Assembly (NCBI RefSeq): GCF_015999245.1
Contig: NZ_JAEAMR010000007.1
Coordinates: forward strand, 297,883-361,882
DNA from: Streptomyces sp. AV19
GTDB taxonomy: Bacteria; Actinomycetota; Actinomycetes; Streptomycetales; Streptomycetaceae
Length of the DNA: 64,000 bases
Reading direction: 5' to 3'
The position numbers and the translations under genes are program-made. Shown here piece after piece: positions 15,947-24,254 of the stretch (position 1 is its first letter; each line of letters opens with the position of its first letter). The notes under the pieces are model-generated. The model was not told the DNA's origin. It searched no databases and saw only the letters and a list, made by a program, of their open reading frames with translations.

Positions 15947-16819
15947 ATGGAGACCAGGCGCATCGCCGTCAACGGCGTCGAGCTCGCCTGCGTCGAGCAG
16001 GGGGAGGGGCCGCTCGCCCTGCTGCTGCACGGGTTCCCGGAGACCCCGGGGATGTTCCGGCACCTGATGCCGGTCCTCGCGGCCGCCGGGTACCGGGCCG
16101 TCGCCCCGTACATGCGGGGCTTCGCCCCCAGTCAGGTGCCGCCGGACGGCAGCATGCTGGTGAAGGACCTGATCGCGGACGCCAACGCGCTGCACGAGGC
16201 GCTGGGCGGGGACGGCGACGCGGTCATCGTCGGCCACGACTGGGGCGGCTTCACCACCTGGGGCGCCGCGGCCCTCGCCCCCGAACGCTGGTCGAAGGTC
16301 GTGGTGGCGGACGTCCCGCCGGTGCGCTTCTACGAGCGCCGGGCGGCCGTGCCCGAGCAGATCCACAAGAACAGCCACTTCTCCTTCTTCCAGATGGGCG
16401 TGGCCGACCAGCTCGTGCCGGCGAACGACTTCGGCTACCTCGACTGGCTGTGGCGCCACTGGAGCGGCAGCGTCCCCGGCTACGACCCGGCCGAGGACAT
16501 CCGCGCGGGCAAGGAGGCCCTGCGCGGGCAGGCCAACCTCCGGGCGGGGCTGGGCCTCTACCGGCAGAACTTCCCCGCCGCCGAATTCGGCACGGAGAAC
16601 TGGGAGATGGGCCGGCTGCTCGCCGAACTGCCCACGCAGCCGACCCTGTACCTGCACGGCGGCGAGGACCCGGTCGTCGACGAGGAGATCCTCGCGGACA
16701 TCGTCGCCGCCTTGCCCGAGGGCTCGGACGGCGTCCTGCTCCCGGGCGTCGGCCACTTCCCGCTGGTGGAGGCGCCGGAGGAGGTGAACCGGCGCATCCT
16801 GGACTTCCTCGGGAAGTGA
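15947..16819 (+). CDS. Alpha/beta hydrolase, epoxide-hydrolase type
   Basis: A 290-residue cytoplasmic hydrolase. The oxyanion motif HGFPE is at residues 28-32. The nucleophile elbow GHDWGG carries an Asp (98), which marks the epoxide hydrolase or haloalkane dehalogenase branch rather than serine esterases. The acid lies near HGGEDPVVD and the catalytic His is in GVGHFPLVEAP. Two lid tyrosines typical of epoxide hydrolases cannot be placed with certainty. GGGGGAG lies upstream of ATG 15947. It is divergent from an SDR, so the two may act on one small-molecule pathway. Confidence 0.83.
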   Translation: METRRIAVNGVELACVEQGEGPLALLLHGFPETPGMFRHLMPVLAAAGYRAVAPYMRGFAPSQVPPDGSMLVKDLIADANALHEALGGDGDAVIVGHDWGGFTTWGAAALAPERWSKVVVADVPPVRFYERRAAVPEQIHKNSHFSFFQMGVADQLVPANDFGYLDWLWRHWSGSVPGYDPAEDIRAGKEALRGQANLRAGLGLYRQNFPAAEFGTENWEMGRLLAELPTQPTLYLHGGEDPVVDEEILADIVAALPEGSDGVLLPGVGHFPLVEAPEEVNRRILDFLGK

Positions 16820-16832
16820 GCTCCGGCAGGGG

Positions 16833-16868
16833 CCCCGGCCCCGTCCGCCCTTCGGGCGGAAGCCGGGG
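16833..16868. terminator. Hairpin between convergent hydrolase and helicase genes
   Basis: CCCCGGC (16833-16839) and TCCGCCC (16844-16850) pair with GGGCGGA (16854-16860) and GCCGGGG (16862-16868), giving a two-part stem with a TTC loop. Confidence 0.7.
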
Positions 16869-16908
16869 CTTCGCCCCTGGACCTCCGGACGGGCTGGATT
16901 CGTGGCTC

Positions 16909-19158
16909 TCAGCGCGTCAGCGCCCCGCGCAGTCCCTCCGGCAGGTCGGTCGGGCCGTGCACCAGGCCCACCCGCTGCGTCGCCCTCGTCAGGGCCACGT
17001 ACAGGTCGCTCAGTCCCAGCTCCCCCGGCTCCACCACGATCACCGTGTCGAACTCCAGGCCCTTCGCCTGTCGCGGATCCAGCAGCACCACCGGGCGCGT
17101 GAGGTCGGGCGCCGGCCCGCCGGACGCCTCCGGCAGTGCGGCGGACAGCGCCGCGTGGTGGCGGGACGGCGCGATGACGGCCGTGCGGCCGGCCTCGTCC
17201 GCGTGCTCCGTCACGGCCTCCGCCACCGCTGCCGGCACGTCGTCGGCCCGGCGGGCCCACGGGCGCACCCCGGTGGAACGGATCGAGCGCGGCGGGTGGA
17301 AGGAAGGATTCCCCGCGGCCCGGAGGACCTCCGCCGCGACCTCCATCACCTCCGACGGCGTGCGGTAGTTGACGCCCAGGCGGACGTGTTCCCACCGGTC
17401 ACCGACGTGCGGCGCGAGGGCCTCCTCCCACGTTCCGCAGCCGCCCGGCTCCGCCGTCTGGGCCGGGTCGCCGACCAGGGTCATCGAGCGGGTCGGGCAG
17501 CGCCGCATCAGCAACCGCCAGGCCATCGGGGACAGTTCCTGGGCCTCGTCCACGATGATGTGGCCGAAGGCCCAGGTGCGGTCGGCCGCGGCGCGTTCGG
17601 CGGCGCTGCGGTGGTCGGCCTCCTCGTGCCGGTCGGCGAGGCGTTCGGCGTCGACGAGGTCGTGGGCGGCGAGCACCTCCGAGTCCTCGTCCTCGCGGTC
17701 CTCGAACTCCTGGGTGCGCGAACCGTACGAGAGGTCGAGCACCCCCTGCGCGTACGCGATGCGCCGCTGCCGCTCGGCCTCGGCGGCGGCGAGGGCTGCC
17801 GAGTCGTCCTCGCCGAGGAGCTCGGCGGCCTCGTCGAGCAGCGGGACGTCGGCGGGGGTCCACGGCCCGTCGGCCCGGCGGATCGCGTCGGCGTCGGCCT
17901 CGGGGAGGTGGACGGGGTCGGTGAGGAAGTCCGCCACCAGCTGCTGCGGGGTGAGCGGGGGCCACAGTTCGGCGATCGCGGCGTGCACCTCGGGGCTGGC
18001 GGCGATGGCCTTGCCGAGCTGGGCGATGTCGTCGGGGCCGAGGAGGTTGGGGCCGCCGAACGGGTCGGCGCCCAGCCGGTCGGCCAGCTGCGCGGTGAGC
18101 GCGTCGATCACCGAGAACGCGAAGGTGGCGCGGGCGAGGTTGTGCGGCAGCGCGGTCGCGCGCGCCCGCCGTCGGGCCTCGCGCGCGATGTCCGCGTCCA
18201 GCAGCAGGCCGCCGTCGTCGTGCGGGATCTCCAGCGCCGGGCCGGGCGGCGTCTGCCGGTCGCGCAGGTACGCGGCCAGCGCGTCCGCCATCGCGGCACC
18301 GCCCTTGGCGGCGGCCGCCCGCGGGGTGTCGGTCCCGGTCGCGGTCACGCCGGGGAAGAGCTCGCCGGGGGTGGCCAGCAGGACGCCGGTCTCGCCGAGG
18401 GAGGGGAGGACCTCGCCGATGTAGCCGAGGAAGGCCGGGTTGGGGCCGACGATCAGCACGGCGCGGCGGGCGAGTTGCTCGCGGTGCGCGTAGAGGAGGT
18501 AGGCGGCGCGGTGCAGGGCGACGACGGTCTTGCCCGTGCCGGGACCGCCCTCGACGACCAGGACGCCGCGGTGCGGGGCGCGGATGATCCGGTCCTGCTC
18601 GGCCTGGATGGTCTGCACGATGTCGTGCATCCGGCCGGTGCGCGCCGCGTCCAGGGAGGACAGCAGCACGGCGTCGGCGTCGCTGCCCTCGTGACCCGTG
18701 CGTTCGGTGTCGGTGAGGTCGAGGATCTCGTCGTGCAGGGCGGTGACGCGGCGCCCCTGGGTGCTGATGTGACGCCTGCGGCGCAGCCCCATCGGGGTGT
18801 GGCCGGTGGCGAGGTAGAACGGCCGGGCCACGTCGGCCCGCCAGTCGATCACCAGCGGGGTGCGCTCGGCGTCGTCGCGCCGGATTCCGATGCGGCCGAT
18901 GTGGTGATCGCGCCCGTCCCGGAAGGCCAGCCGGCCGAAGCAGAGCCCGTGCTCCCCGGCCTCGAAGGCGGCGAGCAGCCCGGAGCGCTCGGCGACCAGG
19001 ATGTCGCGTTCCAGCCTGGCCTGGAAGGTGCCGCCGGTCGCGGCGAGCGCGTCCGTCACCCCGCTTCCGGTCCGCGCGATGAGCTCTTCGAGGCGTGCGT
19101 GGAGGCCGTCGACGAATTCCTGTTCCCGGCGCAATTCCTGATCCGAAGTATTTGACAA
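16909..19158 (-). CDS. HelD-family ATPase (UvrD-like, RNA polymerase-associated)
   Basis: A 749-residue superfamily 1 helicase-like ATPase. An N-terminal coiled region (QELRREQEFVDGLHARLEEL) precedes Walker A GGPGTGKTVVALHR. The Walker B equivalent is IIVDEAQELSPMAWRLLMRR. Motif III is LVGDPAQTAEPGG, and the C-terminal motifs are KGLEFDTVIVVEP and LYVALTRATQR. The long N-terminal arm and split helicase core match HelD, which recycles stalled RNA polymerase; actinobacterial relatives can protect against rifamycins. I see no rifamycin-associated palindrome upstream. The start is TTG 19158 with GGGAG at a good distance. An AT-rich region with two hairpins lies upstream. Confidence 0.85.
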   Translation of the reverse strand: MSNTSDQELRREQEFVDGLHARLEELIARTGSGVTDALAATGGTFQARLERDILVAERSGLLAAFEAGEHGLCFGRLAFRDGRDHHIGRIGIRRDDAERTPLVIDWRADVARPFYLATGHTPMGLRRRRHISTQGRRVTALHDEILDLTDTERTGHEGSDADAVLLSSLDAARTGRMHDIVQTIQAEQDRIIRAPHRGVLVVEGGPGTGKTVVALHRAAYLLYAHREQLARRAVLIVGPNPAFLGYIGEVLPSLGETGVLLATPGELFPGVTATGTDTPRAAAAKGGAAMADALAAYLRDRQTPPGPALEIPHDDGGLLLDADIAREARRRARATALPHNLARATFAFSVIDALTAQLADRLGADPFGGPNLLGPDDIAQLGKAIAASPEVHAAIAELWPPLTPQQLVADFLTDPVHLPEADADAIRRADGPWTPADVPLLDEAAELLGEDDSAALAAAEAERQRRIAYAQGVLDLSYGSRTQEFEDREDEDSEVLAAHDLVDAERLADRHEEADHRSAAERAAADRTWAFGHIIVDEAQELSPMAWRLLMRRCPTRSMTLVGDPAQTAEPGGCGTWEEALAPHVGDRWEHVRLGVNYRTPSEVMEVAAEVLRAAGNPSFHPPRSIRSTGVRPWARRADDVPAAVAEAVTEHADEAGRTAVIAPSRHHAALSAALPEASGGPAPDLTRPVVLLDPRQAKGLEFDTVIVVEPGELGLSDLYVALTRATQRVGLVHGPTDLPEGLRGALTR

Positions 19159-19199
19159 GGTGACTCCCGCCCCGATATCATGGCCTTAATAAAGCTTCT

Positions 19200-19280
19200 C
19201 TGTGTGCTTTGTGTTGTGCACACAGAAACACTCAATATATGCAGGGAAATACCCCGGACGTCAATATGTCCGGGGTATTT
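19200..19280. promoter_or_regulatory. Two successive hairpins in an AT-rich gap
   Basis: CTGTGTGC (19200-19207) and GCACACAG (19218-19225) form the first inverted repeat. AAATACCCCGGAC (19247-19259) and GTCCGGGGTATTT (19268-19280) form a perfect 13-bp stem followed by T-rich DNA. The gap separates divergent genes and is unusually AT-rich for this genome, so the pair may be a promoter or attenuator region. Confidence 0.5.
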
Positions 19281-19438
19281 GTTTGTGTGGATCCGGTGTG
19301 CGGCAACACCCGTCACTCCTGTCACGCGGCTGTGACGTGGAGCGGACCGATCCGCCAACCGGCCTCCGTAGATTCGTTGTTGCGGCCGACGAACGCAGGG
19401 TCGAGCCGCCTCCGCCACGAACCGACCGGGAGCCACAC

Positions 19439-20020
19439 GTGTCCACGTCCGTCCGCCGCCGCACCGCCGCCCGCGCCGCCGTCACCGCCACCCTGGCCGC
19501 GCTCCTCCTCGCCCCGGCCGCCGGCGCCCTCGCCGCCCCCGCCGGTGCGCCCGTCGCGGTGCAGGCCGTCGCCAAGTCCCCGGCGCAGAAGGCGAAGAAG
19601 GGTGAGTTCGTCCGTGACGTGAAGCTGGCCGGCGGCTGGAAGGGCGAGCTCTACAAGGCCGGCGCCCGCCATCACCGCCTCGACATCGTCGACGGCCGGC
19701 AGGTACTCGGCTCGGTCGAGGCGAACGGTCGCGACGGGGGTCTCGACGCCAATGGTGTGGGCATCGTCCTGACCCCGGGCGGACAGATCGACTCCTGGAC
19801 GGGCGGCTGGCGCCACGGCAACGGCACCTACCTCCTGCCCGACGGCAGCAAGGCCGAGGTCACGCGGATGAAGGGCCTTCACTCCCGGATGGAGATCACC
19901 AGCGGTGGCCACGTGCTCGCCAGGCTGGACGCGAACGGGCACGACGCGGGCCTCGACGCGAACGGCATGTACATCGTGCTGACCGCCGACGGGCAGTTCA
20001 GCGCCCACATCCCGCGCTGA
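19439..20020 (+). CDS. Secreted protein with internal repeat, unknown function
   Basis: A 193-residue exported protein. The signal peptide is clear: an Arg-rich start (VSTSVRRRTAARAA), a hydrophobic core (TATLAALLLAPAAGALAAPA), then alanine cleavage sites. The mature part holds two similar units. The first is VEANGRDGGLDANGVGIVLT followed by PGGQ. The second is LDANGHDAGLDANGMYIVLT followed by ADGQ. The repeated DANG and D/N-rich loops suggest a small beta fold, possibly metal-binding; that is inference. GTG 19439 follows GGGAG. A strong terminator lies 29 bases downstream. Confidence 0.75.
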   Translation: MSTSVRRRTAARAAVTATLAALLLAPAAGALAAPAGAPVAVQAVAKSPAQKAKKGEFVRDVKLAGGWKGELYKAGARHHRLDIVDGRQVLGSVEANGRDGGLDANGVGIVLTPGGQIDSWTGGWRHGNGTYLLPDGSKAEVTRMKGLHSRMEITSGGHVLARLDANGHDAGLDANGMYIVLTADGQFSAHIPR

Positions 20021-20048
20021 TCCCGGCGCACCCCTCCCGCAGAACCCG

Positions 20049-20080
20049 AGCCGCGGCCGTTTCCACCGGCCGCGGCTTTT
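20049..20080 (+). terminator. Rho-independent terminator
   Basis: AGCCGCGGCCG and CGGCCGCGGCT form an 11-bp stem with a 7-base loop followed by TTTT. Confidence 0.85.
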
Positions 20081-20116
20081 CCGTGTCCTTTCCCGTGTCC
20101 CTTCCCGCCCGGCGGG

Positions 20117-20836
20117 TCAGCCGCCGCGCCGGCCGCCGCCCGAGCGGGGCCGGAGCAGCGCGACGCCCAGGACCGCCGGCGTCATCAGCAGGAGGGTGAG
20201 GGTGACCAAGGAGGTGTGGCGGACCGGGGGTCGGGGGTGTGCGGTGACCGCGTTGGTGCGGTAGTGGTGGGTCGGGCGTGGTGACGGTGGCGGGGGTGCC
20301 GTCGGTACGGGCGACGGTGGCGGCGGTGGTGCCGGGGTCGGCGGGGGCTGTGGGGGCAGGGTGACGGGCGGGGCGGAGGCGGGACGTACGGGGTGCGGGG
20401 CGCGCGTCGACGGTGCCGGGGCGGGCGGTGCGGGAGCGGGGGGCGCCGGAGGTGCCGGACGTGGCGGGATCCGGCGCGGAGGCGGTGCCGGACGGGCGGG
20501 TGGCTTCGGCTTCCGGGGTGGCTTTCGGGTGGGCGGCGGCGGGGTGGTCGCCGGCGGCCGGGGCGTGGGGCAGTGGATCCACAACTCCAGGGCCTGGGCG
20601 GCCGCGTGGGACGCGACGCCGAGTCGGCCGTGCGCGCACAGCTGCCCGCGCCCCGCGGTGCCGACGGCGTACGGGGGTGTGGTGCGGACGACGGCCGTGC
20701 CCGTCGAGGTCGCGCGGGGCACGGTGCGTCCGTCCGGGTCCCCGGCCGCCGCCTCCGGCACCGGACCCAGCAGAGCGGCGGCGGCCACCCCGGCCAGCCA
20801 CCCCGCACGCAGCACTTCCCCCACCCGTCCCCGCAC
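20117..20836 (-). CDS. Proline-rich exported, membrane-anchored protein
   Basis: The protein has an N-terminal signal-like helix (VLRAGWLAGVAAAALLGPVP), a short domain with two cysteines (GQLCAHGRLG and LWIHCPTP) and then more than 100 residues dominated by proline and alanine. A C-terminal transmembrane helix (LVTLTLLLMTPAVLGVALLR) and a Gly/Arg tail close it. That is a spacer across the cell wall with a membrane anchor at its far end. The frame stays open up to GTG 20923, but I prefer GTG 20836 because it puts the signal peptide at the N-terminus; neither start has a strong Shine-Dalgarno. The function is unknown. Confidence 0.6.
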   Translation of the reverse strand: MRGRVGEVLRAGWLAGVAAAALLGPVPEAAAGDPDGRTVPRATSTGTAVVRTTPPYAVGTAGRGQLCAHGRLGVASHAAAQALELWIHCPTPRPPATTPPPPTRKPPRKPKPPARPAPPPRRIPPRPAPPAPPAPAPPAPAPSTRAPHPVRPASAPPVTLPPQPPPTPAPPPPPSPVPTAPPPPSPRPTHHYRTNAVTAHPRPPVRHTSLVTLTLLLMTPAVLGVALLRPRSGGGRRGG

Positions 20837-21068
20837 GTGGACAGCCTGTACAACGGGCGGCGGGTCCAGCCGCGTTCGGGCGGTGATTCCCCCGATGGGC
20901 GGAACGGGCGGGCGTCGCGTCACCGCCGGGCGTTGACGCGTGCGCCGGTCCGCGCCGGCCGGGCCCGCGCACCCCCTGGCGCCCCGCCAGTCCCTCGCCC
21001 TACCGTGACCGCGGTGGGCGCTCCCACCGAACGGCTTGCCACGTCCCCCATCCGACCAGAGGTGAGTC

Positions 21069-23102
21069 TTGTTCCCCCAACGTCACTGGAGACCCGGCCG
21101 GTTACGGCGAATACGCGTCGTCCTGGGACTCCTCGGCATCACGGCCGCCGCGGCCACCGGGCCCGCGCTGGCGACGGACGGCGACGCGGCCGCCCGGCCC
21201 CGGCAGCCCCTCGTCCGGCCCATCGACCCGCAGAACTGGCGCAACCCCGACGACATGACCTGGGCCGAGTACCGCTCGGTGCCCGGGACCCGCTGGGCCG
21301 ACCCGGCGGTCAAGCCCACGAAGCGGATGTTCAAGGGAGCCCTGGTGCTCCTGGACTACCCGGACGAGGAGTTCTCGGTCAGCAAGCCGCCGGGGGCCGG
21401 GAAGTTCGGCAACCCGCAGCCCGCCGCGTCCAATATCCCGAGGGGTCAAGTGCCCGGTTTCTACCGGGACTTCCTCAACAAACCGGGGGCGCTCAACCAC
21501 GGTCACACCATCAACGAGTACTGGATGGAGGACTCCGGAGGACGCGTCGGGGTCGATCTCACCGCCTTCGGCGTGTACCGGATGCCGTGGAAGTCCCACC
21601 AGTACGGCATCGAGCCGGGGATGAACCCGGGGGCCTGTCCCGTCGGCGACAGCTGCGGGAAGGACATCCGGGCCGACGGCAAGCGCGCCTGGACCGCCGA
21701 TGTGGGAGTGGACAAGACCAAGCAGTTCGACTTCGTCTTCTACCTCACCGCGGGGGTGGACGAGTCGTCCGCCTGGCAGGAGTTCGGCCGGATGAAGTTC
21801 GGCTCGGCGAAGGACGTGCCGGCCGCCTGGGGGCCGCCGTCGCCGCTCGCCTCCGGCGGCAACGCGGCCGCGACGCGGTACGTGCCGTGGACGTCCTGGC
21901 AGGCGGCCGCCCGGATCTGGCCCAACGCGGAGAGCGGCTCGTCCACGCAGGCGGAGAGTTCCGGGATGGCCACCTTCGCCCATGAGCTCAGCCATATCCT
22001 GGGCATAGGCGACAACTACAACAATCCCTACGGCACGCCCTTGAGCCGGAGTTACACCGGAATCTGGGGCATGCTCTCGCGCGGTTCGTTCAACGGTCCC
22101 GGCGGTCCGCACACCCGGTGGATGATCCCCGCCACGGCGGGCGGCTCGATGGGTGCCCAGCACGTGCTCCGCGACAAGATGAAGCTCGGCATCGTCGACG
22201 ACAGGAAGGTGCTGCGGCTCGACCGCGACGCGCTCAAGAATTCCGGCATGGCCGTCGCCCGGGTCACCGCGCGGTCCGCGCCGCCGGGTGAAAAGGGGCT
22301 GTCCGGCGTCAGCATCAGCATGGGCCGCGATCTTTCCCCGGTCTGCGACCGCACGAAGGACCCGCTGTGCGACGGCGGCGGCTACGACAACTACACCGTC
22401 GAGGTCGTCGACCGGATGGGCATGGACTCGTTCACGCCCGACAACGGCGTCCTGCTGAGCAAGACCAAGAACGCGGACCGGGCCCCGTTCGCCTGGGTGG
22501 TCGACGCGCACCCCGAGGACATCGGGCTGACGGACTTCGTCCGCCCGGACGGGACCCCGCAGAAGATCACCATGGGGGACTACCGGCAGCTCAGCGACGC
22601 GCTGTTCCACGCGGGGGCGGACTCCGGCAGCTCGTACGAGTACGAGGACAAGGCCAACCGGCTCCACTTCTACGTCCTCGACGTGAAGCGCGACGCGTCG
22701 GGGATCCTGTCGTACGGCGTGGGCGTCAAGTCCCTTGACGGTGCTGGGCCGCAGGCCCGTGGCGTCGCCCTGCGGGGCGGGACGCCGAAGGGGCGGCCGG
22801 CCGACGGGCGGGCCGTGTGCACCTTCGGCCTCGCCAACACGGGACGGGACGCGGGCACCGGCCCGTACACCGGATCCGACGTCTACCGGCTGTCGGCCAC
22901 GGCCTCCGGGCGGGGCTGGTCCGCGTGGCTGCCCAACCGGCTGGCCACGGCGCGGGCGGGGGCCTCGGTCCCGGTCGACGTCGCCGTGGCGGCGAAGCGG
23001 GGTGCCGACCGGCAGGGGAAGGTGACGCTCACCGCGCGCTCGGAGAGCGACCCCGGTCGTACGGCGCGGGCCACGTGCTCGCTGCGCGCGACGGCCGGGT
23101 GA
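21069..23102 (+). CDS. Secreted M6-family zinc metalloprotease
   Basis: An exported protease of about 677 residues. The N-terminal region has basic residues then a hydrophobic stretch (IRVVLGLLGITAAAATGPAL), a Sec-type signal. Near residue 305 the zinc motif HELSHILGIGD appears, with two histidines, the catalytic Glu and a downstream Gly-Asp, as in M6 immune-inhibitor-A-like peptidases. The following GIWGMLSRGSFNGPGG resembles the M6 met-turn region. The C-terminal part looks like a beta-rich accessory domain. The start is TTG 21069 with GAGGTG upstream. A hairpin follows the gene. Confidence 0.83.
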   Translation: MFPQRHWRPGRLRRIRVVLGLLGITAAAATGPALATDGDAAARPRQPLVRPIDPQNWRNPDDMTWAEYRSVPGTRWADPAVKPTKRMFKGALVLLDYPDEEFSVSKPPGAGKFGNPQPAASNIPRGQVPGFYRDFLNKPGALNHGHTINEYWMEDSGGRVGVDLTAFGVYRMPWKSHQYGIEPGMNPGACPVGDSCGKDIRADGKRAWTADVGVDKTKQFDFVFYLTAGVDESSAWQEFGRMKFGSAKDVPAAWGPPSPLASGGNAAATRYVPWTSWQAAARIWPNAESGSSTQAESSGMATFAHELSHILGIGDNYNNPYGTPLSRSYTGIWGMLSRGSFNGPGGPHTRWMIPATAGGSMGAQHVLRDKMKLGIVDDRKVLRLDRDALKNSGMAVARVTARSAPPGEKGLSGVSISMGRDLSPVCDRTKDPLCDGGGYDNYTVEVVDRMGMDSFTPDNGVLLSKTKNADRAPFAWVVDAHPEDIGLTDFVRPDGTPQKITMGDYRQLSDALFHAGADSGSSYEYEDKANRLHFYVLDVKRDASGILSYGVGVKSLDGAGPQARGVALRGGTPKGRPADGRAVCTFGLANTGRDAGTGPYTGSDVYRLSATASGRGWSAWLPNRLATARAGASVPVDVAVAAKRGADRQGKVTLTARSESDPGRTARATCSLRATAG

Positions 23103-23106
23103 GGGA

Positions 23107-23140
23107 GTGCCGTCGGTCCGGGGTGCCGGGCCGACGGCAC
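23107..23140. terminator. Hairpin between convergent genes
   Basis: GTGCCGTCGGTCC (23107-23119) pairs with GGGCCGACGGCAC (23128-23140) with one wobble pair, directly after the protease stop codon. Confidence 0.7.
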
Positions 23141-23168
23141 GATGCGCCTGATCGGTGGCGTCCTCGTC

Positions 23169-23651
23169 TCAGCCGGCTTGCTTGGACGGGGACTTGGACG
23201 GGGTCTTGGCGGCGGGCTTGGCGGCCGGCTTGGCCGGGGTCTTGCCCTTGGCAGGGGTCTTGGCAGGGGTGTCGGCCGGGGGCTTGATCCCGCCCTGGAC
23301 CTTGCCTGCCGCGTCCTTCGCGGTGCCCTGGACCTTGCCGGTGGTGGCCTTGACGGCGCTCCGGGTCTTGCCGGCGGTGGTCTTCGCCGCGCCCTGGGTC
23401 TTGGCGCTGGTGCTCTTCAGCGCGCCCCCGGCGGACTTGACCGCTCCCTGGACCTTGCCCGTCGTGCCCTTGACCTGGTTGCCCGCCTGCTTGCCGTGGT
23501 CTCCGGCGGCCTTGTGCAGGTGGGAGACGACACCGTGGGCGGGGTGGGGCGCGTCGGCGGAGGCCGCGCTCCCGGCGGCCGCGGCGGCTCCGGTCAGCAG
23601 AGCCGCCGAGGCGGCGACCATGGCGGCGCGCCGCATTCCTGCGTGAGACAT
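23169..23651 (-). CDS. Secreted Lys/Ala/Thr-rich repeat protein
   Basis: A 160-residue protein with a signal peptide (MRRAAMVAASAALLTGAAAA). The mature part is low in complexity, with a loosely repeated unit such as TTGKVQGAVK, TAGKTRSAVK and TTGKVQGTAK. It ends in Lys/Pro/Ala repeats (PAKTPAKGKTPAKPAAKPAA). The composition recalls histone H1 or CsbD-like repeats, but the protein is exported. A strongly basic, disordered protein in the wall is the simplest reading. No enzyme motif is seen. Confidence 0.68.
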   Translation of the reverse strand: MSHAGMRRAAMVAASAALLTGAAAAAGSAASADAPHPAHGVVSHLHKAAGDHGKQAGNQVKGTTGKVQGAVKSAGGALKSTSAKTQGAAKTTAGKTRSAVKATTGKVQGTAKDAAGKVQGGIKPPADTPAKTPAKGKTPAKPAAKPAAKTPSKSPSKQAG

Positions 23652-23817
23652 GAGCTTCTCCTGGCTCAGGGCTTCCGGCGGGTGAATCCGTGTGCGCGGA
23701 AGCCGTGTTCTCGGTACGCAGGCATCTTGGTGGGGCGGATGGGTAGTTGGGGGAATTCGGGGCCGCGTTCCTCCGTCCGGATGATGTGACGGGTGCGGCA
23801 GGGAAGCGGCGCAGGTG

Positions 23818-24147
23818 TCAACTGCAAACGACGTAGACGGTGGTGACGCGCGGGTCGTGAATGGCGTTGATGGGCGCGGTGGTCACGGTCCAGCCGGTCG
23901 CGTTGGGGGCGGGGAACGATTCGGAGATGTAGTTGTCCTCGTTGTTGCTGATCGACGCCCCGCCGCCGGTGGCGTGCCGGCCGTTGGTGCAGAGGACGGT
24001 GTGGGTCGCCGCCTCGTCCGCCGGGTCGTTGAACGTCTCCTGGGCGACGACGGGCACCTGCGCGGCGGCGGTGCCGGCCGGGAGGAGCACACCGGCGGGC
24101 ACCGCCAGAGCGGTGGTCAGGGCGAGGGCGAGGCGGGCGAGCTTCAT
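23818..24147 (-). CDS. Small secreted protein, unknown function
   Basis: A 109-residue exported protein. The signal peptide is MKLARLALALTTALAVPAGV, then an Ala-rich cleavage region. The mature part of about 75 residues holds two cysteines (VLCTNG and the C-terminal VVCS) that may form a disulfide, and a Gly/Asn-rich loop ATGGGASISNNEDNY. GGAGG lies seven bases upstream of ATG 24147; earlier in-frame starts add unrelated residues. No family is recognised. Confidence 0.72.
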   Translation of the reverse strand: MKLARLALALTTALAVPAGVLLPAGTAAAQVPVVAQETFNDPADEAATHTVLCTNGRHATGGGASISNNEDNYISESFPAPNATGWTVTTAPINAIHDPRVTTVYVVCS

Positions 24148-24254
24148 GGGGTGCCTCCACAGGGATTCGCGTCTGTGAAGAGCACAGCGCCGGTCGGGCC
24201 CGACCACCAATGACCTGAACGGGTGATGGAGTTCGGCGGAGTTCGGGGGCGCGG

